From the NCBI GenBank assembly GCA_030426295.1, contig JAUHYY010000052.1, positions 1-7,301 of the forward strand: a stretch of DNA of 7,301 bases, read 5' to 3'. Origin of the DNA: a bacterium. Lineage in GTDB: Bacteria > Patescibacteriota > Gracilibacteria > UBA1369 > GCA-2718715. Shown in pieces: positions 1 to 6,007 of the stretch (the stretch's first letter is position 1; every line of letters starts with the position of its first letter). The notes under the pieces are model-generated. The model ran no database searches. It was given only the letters and a program-made list of their open reading frames with translations, and was not told where the DNA came from. Position numbers and translations under genes: made by a program.

Positions 1-26
1 CCGAGCGTTACTCTCTTTCTCGTCAT
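1..26 (-). CDS. Start of an unidentified gene downstream of ssb (partial)
   Basis: On the minus strand an ATG at 26-24 opens a frame that runs off the window edge, reading M-T-R-K-R-V-T-L. It starts seven bases after the ssb stop codon, so it would be the next gene of the same operon. In many bacteria the gene after ssb is rpsR (ribosomal protein S18), and a short basic N-terminus would be compatible with that. Eight codons are far too few to identify it, and the S18 idea is inference from gene order only. Confidence 0.35.
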
Positions 27-32
27 TTTTTG

Positions 33-497
33 TTAGAATGGAAGATCGTCGATAGTCATTTCTTCTTCTTGAGGTGCAGCAACTTGAGTTGGTTCTTCTG
101 CATTGTTGTTTAGACCTTGTTGGCTTCTTTCTTGGTTGTAGTTAGAAGATCCCATGTCGTCTCCTCTACCTCCTAACATTATCATATTTTCTGCAATAAT
201 TTCTGTTTTGTATCTTTTTACTCCGTCGTCTCCTTCCCAGTCACGAGTTTGGATTCTTCCTTCTAAAAATACTTTTCTACCTTTTGTAAGGTATTGTCCG
301 CAGATTTCAGCTAATTTACCCCATGCAACAACGTTGTGGAATTCAGCTTTTTCTTGCTTCTGTCCGCTTTGATCTTTCCAAGTGAAGTTTGTAGCGATAG
401 AAAAAGTTGCGACAGTCGTTCCGTTTGGAGTTTGTCGAACTTCAGGATCCCGCGTTAGGTTCCCTATAAGTTGTGCTTTATTGAGTGACATTGCCAT
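33..497 (-). CDS. ssb: Single-stranded DNA-binding protein SSB
   Basis: SSB coats single-stranded DNA during replication, recombination and repair and recruits partners through its C-terminal tip. The 154-residue product has the family layout. An OB-fold at about residues 5-108 opens with N-K-A-Q-L-I-G-N-L-T-R-D-P and has aromatic residues W40, W59 and W87 where bacterial SSBs stack bases. A Gln/Asn-rich flexible linker follows (about 110-140). The acidic tip ends I-D-D-L-P-F, the canonical protein-interaction peptide. Length is slightly below the E. coli protein. The start is M1; M3 (codon 491-489) is an equally good start, since neither has a Shine-Dalgarno sequence. The stop is TAA. It is transcribed divergently from the methyltransferase gene, and a further minus-strand gene seems to follow. 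Confidence 0.97.
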   Translation of the reverse strand: MAMSLNKAQLIGNLTRDPEVRQTPNGTTVATFSIATNFTWKDQSGQKQEKAEFHNVVAWGKLAEICGQYLTKGRKVFLEGRIQTRDWEGDDGVKRYKTEIIAENMIMLGGRGDDMGSSNYNQERSQQGLNNNAEEPTQVAAPQEEEMTIDDLPF

Positions 498-513
498 AGA
501 GTTGTGTTTAAAA

Positions 514-543
514 AGTATAATGATTTTAGATGAGTGCGCTTAA
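514..543 (-). promoter_or_regulatory. Possible sigma70-type promoter for ssb
   Basis: Read on the minus strand, a TATACT box (519-514, five of six to consensus) lies 18 bases downstream of a poor TTAAGC box (543-538). Transcription would start near base 507, leaving only about ten leader bases before the ssb ATG, so the message would be almost leaderless. The -10 is reasonable, the -35 weak. Confidence 0.3.
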
Positions 544-582
544 CACATGCAAGCTTAATCGTTGTAATGTGCAGTCTTTTGG

Positions 583-611
583 TTGATAATTTATAAGAAA
601 GTGTGTATAAC
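583..611 (+). promoter_or_regulatory. Sigma70-type promoter for the methyltransferase-tRNA unit
   Basis: TTGATA at 583-588 is followed after exactly 17 bases by TATAAC at 606-611; each is five of six to consensus. Start of transcription would be near 618, giving a leader of about 55 bases to the ATG at 673. The rest of the 175-base gap between ssb and this gene shows no riboswitch-like fold or repeat that I can see. Confidence 0.5.
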
Positions 612-672
612 CACATATCAGTCCAATAGTGATTGATAGTATGTACAAGACTAAAACCTTAAAAAACTTTTC

Positions 673-1815
673 ATGCATTATATTCTAGAGTTAGGAAGAA
701 ATATTGAATTGTCAGTTGCTGAAATTATTTCAGTGTATGGTGCTGAATGCTTGGTATCTATTCATTCAGAATATTTAGTTATAGAAACTGACGAAAATGT
801 AGATATCGATAAGCTTGGTGGAGTTGTTTCAGTTTATAAGATTGCAACTGAAGTAGAAGGATTCTTAGAAGAGAAAGATATGATCAACTTTGTTGTAAAT
901 AATCTTGAATCTAAACATATTGGTATAGAAAGTAACTTCTTATCAAAAAGCATAATTGATAATGTATTAAAAAGATCTAAAGGAGTTCTTAAATCTAAGG
1001 GTAAGTCTGTTAGATTTTTGATGAACACAAAGACTGCAACGATTTTAGGTTCAGGCTTCTTGAAAGGAAAAGTTGAAGTTTATGGATTCTTTCGGTTTGC
1101 AGGCAAAGTATTTGTTGCTGCTTTAGAAGGTGTGCAGAATATTGATGCTTATTCAGGTCGTGACTTCAAAAAGCCTTACCGTGATGCAAAGCTTGGTATG
1201 CTTCCACCGAAACTTGCAAGAACCATGATTAACCTAGCTGGTGAAGGTAAAGTGTATGATCCTTTCTGTGGAACGGGAACTGTTCTTATGGAAGCCTTAG
1301 TCGATAAGCGACAGGTTCTAGGTTCTGATATACAGCAGCAAAATATATTTGGAACAAAAGAGAATCTTGACTGGCTTGAAAGTAGATTTGGTACCAATAA
1401 CTCAGATGCAGAGGTTTTTGTTGCTGATGCTAGAAAGATTAGTAGAAGTGATTTTGATGTTGTTGTTACAGAGGGATACCTAGGTAAGCCTAAAAAAGGT
1501 AATGAATCTTTAATCGAACTCAGAGATGAGATGCAGGAAATTGAAGACCTTTATGTTGATTTCTTAGAGTCCCTTAAGAACGCTGTAGAAAAAGAAGTAA
1601 TAGTTGTTGTTTCTGTGCCTGTATTTGTAAGTAATACAAAACGTATTTATTGCGAAAATTTAGTTGAAAAACTTAATTCTCTTGGATATAGTGTCTCTGC
1701 TCTGATTCCAAATGGTAATAAATTAGAGCTTGAAGCCCAAGATTCATTCCTCTATAAGAGAAAAGATCAAAAGGTTTTCAGACAGATCTTTAGATTAACG
1801 TATATTCCCAGGTAG
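673..1815 (+). CDS. Trm11/UPF0020-like RNA methyltransferase (predicted tRNA guanine-10 N2-methylase)
   Basis: This 380-residue protein resembles the THUMP-plus-Rossmann RNA methylases whose archaeal and eukaryotic members (TrmG10, Trm11) methylate N2 of G10 in tRNA. The N-terminal ~160 residues fit an N-terminal/THUMP-like RNA-binding part. A conserved R170-D-A-K-L-G-M-L-P-P-K segment leads into the SAM-binding core, with motif I V194-Y-D-P-F-C-G-T-G-T and then a G-S-D-I acidic loop (motif II). The usual catalytic D/N-P-P-Y is replaced by T266-E-G-Y: the aromatic is kept, the acidic/amide and first proline are lost. Activity and target are therefore inferred, not certain. No Shine-Dalgarno precedes the ATG; I chose it because the family-like N-terminus begins there. 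The last ten bases, including the TAG stop, lie inside the tRNA-Asn gene, so the two must share a transcript or overlap physically. Confidence 0.85.
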   Translation: MHYILELGRNIELSVAEIISVYGAECLVSIHSEYLVIETDENVDIDKLGGVVSVYKIATEVEGFLEEKDMINFVVNNLESKHIGIESNFLSKSIIDNVLKRSKGVLKSKGKSVRFLMNTKTATILGSGFLKGKVEVYGFFRFAGKVFVAALEGVQNIDAYSGRDFKKPYRDAKLGMLPPKLARTMINLAGEGKVYDPFCGTGTVLMEALVDKRQVLGSDIQQQNIFGTKENLDWLESRFGTNNSDAEVFVADARKISRSDFDVVVTEGYLGKPKKGNESLIELRDEMQEIEDLYVDFLESLKNAVEKEVIVVVSVPVFVSNTKRIYCENLVEKLNSLGYSVSALIPNGNKLELEAQDSFLYKRKDQKVFRQIFRLTYIPR

Positions 1816-1881
1816 CTCAGTTGGTAGAGCAAACGGCTGTTAACCGTTAGGTCCTCGGTTCGAGCCCGAGCCTGGGAGCCA
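1806..1881 (+). tRNA. tRNA-Asn (anticodon GTT)
   Basis: A complete cloverleaf can be drawn by hand. The acceptor TCCCAGG (1806-1812) pairs perfectly with CCTGGGA (1871-1877). The D-stem is GCTC/GAGC, and the anticodon stem is AACGG/CCGTT with loop C-T-GTT-A-A (anticodon 1839-1841). The T-stem CTCGG/CCGAG carries loop TTCGAGC. The discriminator is G1878 and CCA is encoded at 1879-1881. U1-A72, G73 and anticodon GUU agree with bacterial tRNA-Asn. Its first ten bases are also the last three codons and stop of the upstream methyltransferase gene. I see no convincing promoter immediately upstream, so it is probably processed from the methyltransferase transcript. Only nine bases separate it from the convergent yjdM-like gene. 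Confidence 0.97.
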
Positions 1882-1890
1882 GTTTAGTAA

Positions 1891-2238
1891 TTATACTTTT
1901 TTCACAAACTCTGTTCTAAGTACGATTGCTGTTCCATTTATTTTGCAGTCGATTTCTTCAGGGTTGTCGGTGAGTTTGATTTTCGATGCTTTTGTTCCTT
2001 GTTTGATTACTTGAGAACTTCCTCTAAGTGTAAGGTCTTTAATAGTTGCAACGTTATCACCATCGTTTAATATGTTGCCGTTAGAGTCTTTTACGATAAT
2101 CTCTTCTGTTTGGCCATGCATTCCATTTGAACAGTTGCATTCTTGCATTAGCTCGTACTGATCTGAGCATGAATCTGTTTCGCATATGCTGATTTCTTCA
2201 AGTGTTCCCATGCATCCAGGGCAATAGTAGTGTGTCAT
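1891..2238 (-). CDS. yjdM: YjdM/PhnA-family small zinc-ribbon protein
   Basis: This 115-residue protein matches the YjdM (old name PhnA) family. Its C-terminal domain (about 46-115) has the family signature I-V-K-D-S-N-G-N, then D-L-x-x-x-G-S-S-x-V-I-K-Q-G-T-K, I-D-C-K-I-N-G and the ending E-F-V-K-K-V. The N-terminal ~40 residues form the zinc-ribbon part, here unusually cysteine-rich: C6-x-x-C9, C19, C24, C34 and C36, with H3 and H41 nearby. The old phosphonate name is misleading; the family's biochemical role is not established. It lies 39 bases downstream of the L,D-transpeptidase gene on the same strand, so co-transcription is possible. Its stop is nine bases from the 3' end of the convergent tRNA, leaving no space for a separate terminator. 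There is no Shine-Dalgarno before the ATG. Confidence 0.9.
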   Translation of the reverse strand: MTHYYCPGCMGTLEEISICETDSCSDQYELMQECNCSNGMHGQTEEIIVKDSNGNILNDGDNVATIKDLTLRGSSQVIKQGTKASKIKLTDNPEEIDCKINGTAIVLRTEFVKKV

Positions 2239-2276
2239 TGTATATATGTTATATATATGGAGTTTAGCACTGTGGT

Positions 2277-2282
2277 ATTATA
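2277..2282 (-). promoter_or_regulatory. Possible -10 box of a yjdM promoter
   Basis: A perfect TATAAT is read on the minus strand at 2282-2277, with no matching -35 at the usual distance. It overlaps the TAA stop of the upstream L,D-transpeptidase gene. It would give a leader of about 30 AT-rich bases before the yjdM start at 2238. In such AT-rich DNA a chance match is likely, so this is tentative. Confidence 0.28.
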
Positions 2283-2808
2283 TTGTCAGTACATGCAGCT
2301 CTCCTCCGTTTACTTTGAATGTTTCTTCGATGATATCTAGGATTTCTTGGGTTACTAGTGTGCAGCCCATACTTGCGTATCTTTCTTGGCTTTCACGTGC
2401 GAATATATCGTCTGCATTAGCAATTGTGTGAATTCCGTATCGTGTTCTTTTACCATCTACAAACATTCTTATAAATAGTCCCTCTTCACCAAAAGTGAAT
2501 CTGTCTGGTTGAGTGCTAGATTCCTTTGCTACCCATTCTTGTTTAGGTGTAGCTGCATAGTAGTACATACCTAGGTAAGCTACGTATCTTCTTTGCCCTG
2601 TGGCTACAGCAAAAGTTAGTCTTGTACCATCTTCTTTTATTAAGTGCCCCATGTTTATATCTGTTTCAACTAGTAGTCTGTCCCCAGGTTGAGGTATCCA
2701 GGTTTCTGGAGTGATTGGGGTTTCAGGTTTTGGGCTGAAAGATGCTTCAGTAGGTATTATTGATGTTAGTATGATGATTAAGATTAGTATTATATGTTTC
2801 TTAAACAT
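2278..2808 (-). CDS. Exported L,D-transpeptidase (YkuD-like)
   Basis: Enzymes of this fold form 3-3 cross-links in peptidoglycan or attach proteins to it, using a cysteine nucleophile outside the membrane. The 176-residue product begins with a lysine-tipped hydrophobic signal peptide (about 1-22) and then a Pro/Thr-rich linker to residue 41. The catalytic region is recognisable by Y-G-I-H127 and R143-Y-A-S146-M-G-C149, which fit the family's H...(S/T)xGC signature; T-P-K-x-E-W (87-92) matches the segment before it. The arginine that usually follows the catalytic cysteine by two residues (C-x-R) is absent (C-T-L). No peptidoglycan-binding domain is present, so it is a short, single-domain form. 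It is divergent from the SLH/CAP gene and is followed on the same strand by yjdM. Substrate and product type (cross-linking or hydrolysis) are not determined by the sequence. Confidence 0.82.
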   Translation of the reverse strand: MFKKHIILILIIILTSIIPTEASFSPKPETPITPETWIPQPGDRLLVETDINMGHLIKEDGTRLTFAVATGQRRYVAYLGMYYYAATPKQEWVAKESSTQPDRFTFGEEGLFIRMFVDGKRTRYGIHTIANADDIFARESQERYASMGCTLVTQEILDIIEETFKVNGGELHVLTI

Positions 2809-2832
2809 GGGTCTATTTAAATTCGAAACGAT

Positions 2833-2860
2833 ATTGTACAGCTTTTTGCGTTAATGTCAA
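2833..2860 (-). promoter_or_regulatory. Sigma70-type promoter for the L,D-transpeptidase gene
   Basis: On the minus strand a perfect TTGACA (2860-2855) is followed after 16 bases by TACAAT (2838-2833, five of six). Transcription would begin near 2826, leaving a leader of about 18 bases without a Shine-Dalgarno motif. This is the best-matching promoter in the window. Confidence 0.55.
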
Positions 2861-2874
2861 TAGTAGCTATATCT

Positions 2875-2902
2875 TTGTTATATTGCTAAAATTCTTTAGA
2901 AT
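2875..2902 (+). promoter_or_regulatory. Possible promoter for the SLH/CAP gene
   Basis: TTGTTA (2875-2880) and TAGAAT (2897-2902, five of six) are 16 bases apart and point toward the SLH/CAP start at 2927, giving a leader of roughly 18 bases. It is back to back with the L,D-transpeptidase promoter 15 bases away, so both could be controlled together. The region is so AT-rich that the match is only moderate evidence. Confidence 0.35.
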
Positions 2903-2926
2903 AATGATTAAAAATAATAAATTGTA

Positions 2927-5314
2927 ATGAAATTTAAGATAACTTTTCTAGTTTTGATACTAGTGGTTGCTCCTGCCCTTGTAGAAGCCAATTTCTCTGA
3001 TGTTTCTAATAGCTATCAGTATAGATATGGAGTGGATTATTTATTTGATAATGACATTGTAGAAGGGTACGAAGATGGGACTTTTAAACCTTTTAATAAG
3101 ATAAATAGAGCTGAGCTGACTAAAATTGTAGTTGAGAGTGTAGGCCTTGATTTGGTCTCTGAACGGGGTTGTTTTCCTGATTTAGATGTTACTCAGTGGT
3201 ATGCGCCTTATGTGTGTACTGCAAAGCAAGCTGGTTGGGTAGAAGGATATGAGGATGGGACTTTCCAGCCTACTAGAACTATAAATAGAGCCGAGTCTGT
3301 TAAGGTTATCGCTGAGGCTGAAGAGTGGGATTTACCGACTAGTTTTAGTGCTCCTTATTCGGATACTTCCCTTTCTCAGTGGTATACGAAATATGTTGCA
3401 TTTGCTAAAAACAAGAACTTCTTGCCATTTAGCTCTAGATTTAGTGCTGGTGATGAAATTTTACGAGGTGAGTTTTCTGAAGTCTATTATCGTGTACTTT
3501 ATACAAGAAACGAGTTTCTTGATGAGTTTATTAACCCTCATGAAGATGAGGAGGTAGCTATTGAGGAGCCAGAGTCTGATGTTATTGATGTTGAAGATGC
3601 AGTAGTTGATTTTGGTACTGATGTTTATGCAGCTGATGTTTTTGATTCAATAAATCTTGATGATGACTTTCCTAAAACATTTTATGAGAATGAAGTTTAT
3701 AAGTTTGAAGGTGAAGTAGCTGGTAGTTATGATTCAATGTTCATATTTATGTATCCACAAAGTGATCCTGATAATATTTCTACATATTCTTCTGAATTAA
3801 GTTCGGATCGGTTTGAAGTAGATATATATTTTGATCAAGAAGGTACATATATATTAGGTATGATTCCAGGTTTGAGTGGTAGTAGTAAAGTTGCTGTTGT
3901 AGCTGTGAGTGACCTACCTTCTGAAAGTAATTCTGTGAGTGCTCCTGAAGCACCAAGTATTGGTTCTGTATCATTTGATGGTGAATTTACTAGTGCAAGT
4001 TTTGATGCAGATTCAAATTTGGTAAGACATACATTCACTCAAGGTGGTGATGAAGTTGTATATTTATCGCGACAAGTTAATGATGATTTAACTTTGAGAT
4101 ATGCTGACTTTGAGGACTTTAGTGTGGGTACAGTTAATTGGAATATGGCAGCTGCAAATATTGGATCAGGTGGTGATCTGATTTCTGATTGGGAATCTAG
4201 TCCAAATAAGTCTTTTAATGCAACTCAACATTATTATAGTGAAGTAGAAGATGAGGTAACTGTTTATAATTTGCCTGACTACCACAGTACAGGAGAGTCG
4301 ATTACGCTTAGGGGGGAAACGAGTACAGATTTGGCTTCTGAGTTCTATGCAATTCTACCTAATGGACTTATTTATGAAGATAAAGATGCTTCAAGTTTTG
4401 ATGCAGGTGATTCTTTTAGTTTTGACTATACTTTTGCGACAAATGGTACGCATATAATCGAAGTTAATGATACAAGAGGCTTGGCAGTTATTAATCACCC
4501 CGTGTATCAAAGAGGTAGCATTCCTTTAATACCTGATTATTTTGATTTGAATAGATTAATTCTTGAGCCAGGTAAATCATTTAATTCTAGTTCTGAAGAA
4601 TCAACTTTGCTTAGATATATTAATCAAGAGAGGTCAAGGTATGGGTTTGGAGGTGTAACACTTGAATCTGACCTTTCTGCTATTGCTGAGGATCATGCTG
4701 AAGATATGAAAGATAGGGATTATTTTGCCCATGTTAACCTTAATGGCTTGTCGCCTAATGATAGAAGAGTTGCGGCAGGTATTGATAGCTTGGTTGGTGA
4801 AAACATAGCTAAATCTGTTAGTACAAAATTTGCCCATGAAGCTTTGATGAGAAGTGCAGTGCATAGAGCTAATATATTGAACCCAAGTTGGACTGAGGTT
4901 GGACTAGGTGTAGTTCGAAACTCAGATGGTTATTTTTATGTAGTTCAGGAGTTTTCGTTTGACCCAAATAATTTGAATAAGGATTTCGAAGAATCTTTTA
5001 ATGATGAACGTTCTGGTGATTTAGCTGTGAATGAATATCTACAAACTGCAGCAGATTCTTGGGTGAATCTAATGATAGAAGAGGATTTCTTTGCTACTGA
5101 AAATGGTGATGAGCGAGTATTTGATTACCTTGAAGATGGCCATGGTTTGGCCGAAGTTAAGGCCTTAATACTTTCTGGTGGTACAGTTTCAGGTATGACT
5201 GAACTTGGTTTTGAGAGTTCTGATATTGATCAGTCTAAATGGACTCAGGCAGGGTTTGCTGCAGGAGTTACTGATTCTGGATCTATTTACTTGGTAGTTC
5301 TATATGGACGTTAA
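2927..5314 (+). CDS. Secreted SLH- and CAP-domain surface protein
   Basis: This 795-residue protein has a signal peptide (1-21, likely cut after V-E-A) and then three S-layer-homology repeats at about 23-72, 82-131 and 143-192. The first two carry I-N-R-A-E and the third I-L-R-G-E in place of the T-R-A-E wall-polymer binding motif. An acidic linker (about 197-250) follows, then beta-strand-rich modules of unknown function (about 252-545). The CAP/SCP domain (561-677) keeps Y-F-A-H602, G-E625-N-I-A and H646-R-A-N-I-L, the His/Glu cavity residues of bacterial YkwD-type CAP proteins. Residues 705-795 look like a second CAP domain without those residues. SLH repeats usually hold proteins to the cell wall or S-layer; the activity of bacterial CAP domains is poorly known. 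The ATG is the only start that includes the signal peptide. The TAA stop shares four bases with the convergent C39 gene. Confidence 0.93.
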   Translation: MKFKITFLVLILVVAPALVEANFSDVSNSYQYRYGVDYLFDNDIVEGYEDGTFKPFNKINRAELTKIVVESVGLDLVSERGCFPDLDVTQWYAPYVCTAKQAGWVEGYEDGTFQPTRTINRAESVKVIAEAEEWDLPTSFSAPYSDTSLSQWYTKYVAFAKNKNFLPFSSRFSAGDEILRGEFSEVYYRVLYTRNEFLDEFINPHEDEEVAIEEPESDVIDVEDAVVDFGTDVYAADVFDSINLDDDFPKTFYENEVYKFEGEVAGSYDSMFIFMYPQSDPDNISTYSSELSSDRFEVDIYFDQEGTYILGMIPGLSGSSKVAVVAVSDLPSESNSVSAPEAPSIGSVSFDGEFTSASFDADSNLVRHTFTQGGDEVVYLSRQVNDDLTLRYADFEDFSVGTVNWNMAAANIGSGGDLISDWESSPNKSFNATQHYYSEVEDEVTVYNLPDYHSTGESITLRGETSTDLASEFYAILPNGLIYEDKDASSFDAGDSFSFDYTFATNGTHIIEVNDTRGLAVINHPVYQRGSIPLIPDYFDLNRLILEPGKSFNSSSEESTLLRYINQERSRYGFGGVTLESDLSAIAEDHAEDMKDRDYFAHVNLNGLSPNDRRVAAGIDSLVGENIAKSVSTKFAHEALMRSAVHRANILNPSWTEVGLGVVRNSDGYFYVVQEFSFDPNNLNKDFEESFNDERSGDLAVNEYLQTAADSWVNLMIEEDFFATENGDERVFDYLEDGHGLAEVKALILSGGTVSGMTELGFESSDIDQSKWTQAGFAAGVTDSGSIYLVVLYGR
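3059..3295 (+). repeat. 180-base-spaced direct repeat from SLH domains 1 and 2
   Basis: Bases 3059-3084 and 3239-3264 differ at only three of 26 positions. The ten bases ATAAATAGAG recur at 3101-3110 and 3281-3290, again exactly 180 bases apart. They encode V-E-G-Y-E-D-G-T-F and I-N-R-A-E in the first and second SLH domains. The DNA-level identity suggests recent duplication, gene conversion or tight protein constraint; the third SLH domain is much more diverged. Confidence 0.8.
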
Positions 5315-6006
5315 ACTTTTTTAACTACAATGCCTCCTAATTTTGTGAAAGAATTATTTGAATTTGTAGTTTTGTAATTTTTTACTGCGTTTAGAAGAAC
5401 TTCTGCATCGTATCTATAGTTTTGGCCTTTTCTGGTTCCAGGGTCATTTGTAATAAACTCATCTTTGTTATGGTCGTAGCCTTTTATAACGAGCATGTGT
5501 TTATCAGGCCCACCATTTGAAAAATTAGGGTTATTAAGAGCTTTACCGTCTACTGGTACTAGTACAAGTCTATCTTGTGCTAGTTCACTTACTATGTGTT
5601 TTCTTGTGCGTATTACTTTTACAAATGCTTTCTCATGATTGTAGTATCCTTGAAATATTCTTTTGTAAGTATCTTCACTAGATGTGTCTTTGTTGAATCC
5701 AAAGTTTGTATCTTGAAATTCAGCTAAGTCTAGAATGGTTTCCCTTGCATCTGATTTGCTTATTTTTGATTCTCCTTCTATCCAAAGCATTGCCATTAAA
5801 GCAGATGCTTCTTCGCAGGCATCTTGTTGTATTGGGTCGTCCCATTCAGCAAAGGGGGCTTGAGTAGTGAATGGGACCTCAAGGTTATATGACTTTGTGA
5901 ATTGTGAAGTTTCTTCTTGAGTATCTGTTGATTCTGTTTCTGTGTTTGTTGTTGAACAACCAAATATTAATGTAAGTATTAATAGTGATAGTAGTATATT
6001 TTTCAT
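5311..6006 (-). CDS. Lipoprotein with C39-like papain-fold peptidase domain
   Basis: This 231-residue protein has a lipoprotein signal peptide ending L-I-F-G-C17, so the mature N-terminus would be lipid-anchored on the outer face of the membrane. A Ser/Thr/Glu-rich tether (18-40) leads to the domain. V44-P-F-T-T-Q-A-P precedes D-A-C64-E-E-A-S, the presumed cysteine nucleophile, and K-H170-M-L-V-I-K-G-Y-D and N187-D-P-G supply the His and Asn/Asp. This is the arrangement of the C39-like peptidase family often found in secreted proteins. Unlike true bacteriocin-exporter C39 domains it is not fused to an ABC transporter, so the substrate is unknown. It starts one base after the E2 stop codon, so it is probably co-transcribed with it, with no Shine-Dalgarno. 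Its TAA stop overlaps that of the convergent SLH/CAP gene. Confidence 0.85.
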   Translation of the reverse strand: MKNILLSLLILTLIFGCSTTNTETESTDTQEETSQFTKSYNLEVPFTTQAPFAEWDDPIQQDACEEASALMAMLWIEGESKISKSDARETILDLAEFQDTNFGFNKDTSSEDTYKRIFQGYYNHEKAFVKVIRTRKHIVSELAQDRLVLVPVDGKALNNPNFSNGGPDKHMLVIKGYDHNKDEFITNDPGTRKGQNYRYDAEVLLNAVKNYKTTNSNNSFTKLGGIVVKKV

Positions 6007-6007
6007 T

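Noticed and set aside
154..372. Open frame antisense to ssb on the plus strand
   Set aside because: It has no family resemblance or start signals, and it lies entirely within the well-supported ssb gene.
1741..1805. Independent promoter for tRNA-Asn at the end of the methylase gene
   Set aside because: TATAAG-, TAGATT- and TATATT-like boxes exist, but none has a -35 box at a usable distance.
2236..2258. TATATAT-rich stretch upstream of yjdM as a replication or operator element
   Set aside because: It is a simple A/T run with no recognisable repeated box or partner sites; it is expected in an AT-rich leader.
5310..5325. Inverted repeat between the convergent SLH/CAP and C39 genes as a rho-independent terminator
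   Set aside because: The stem is six base pairs, almost all A/T, without a clear G/C core, so it is too weak to call.
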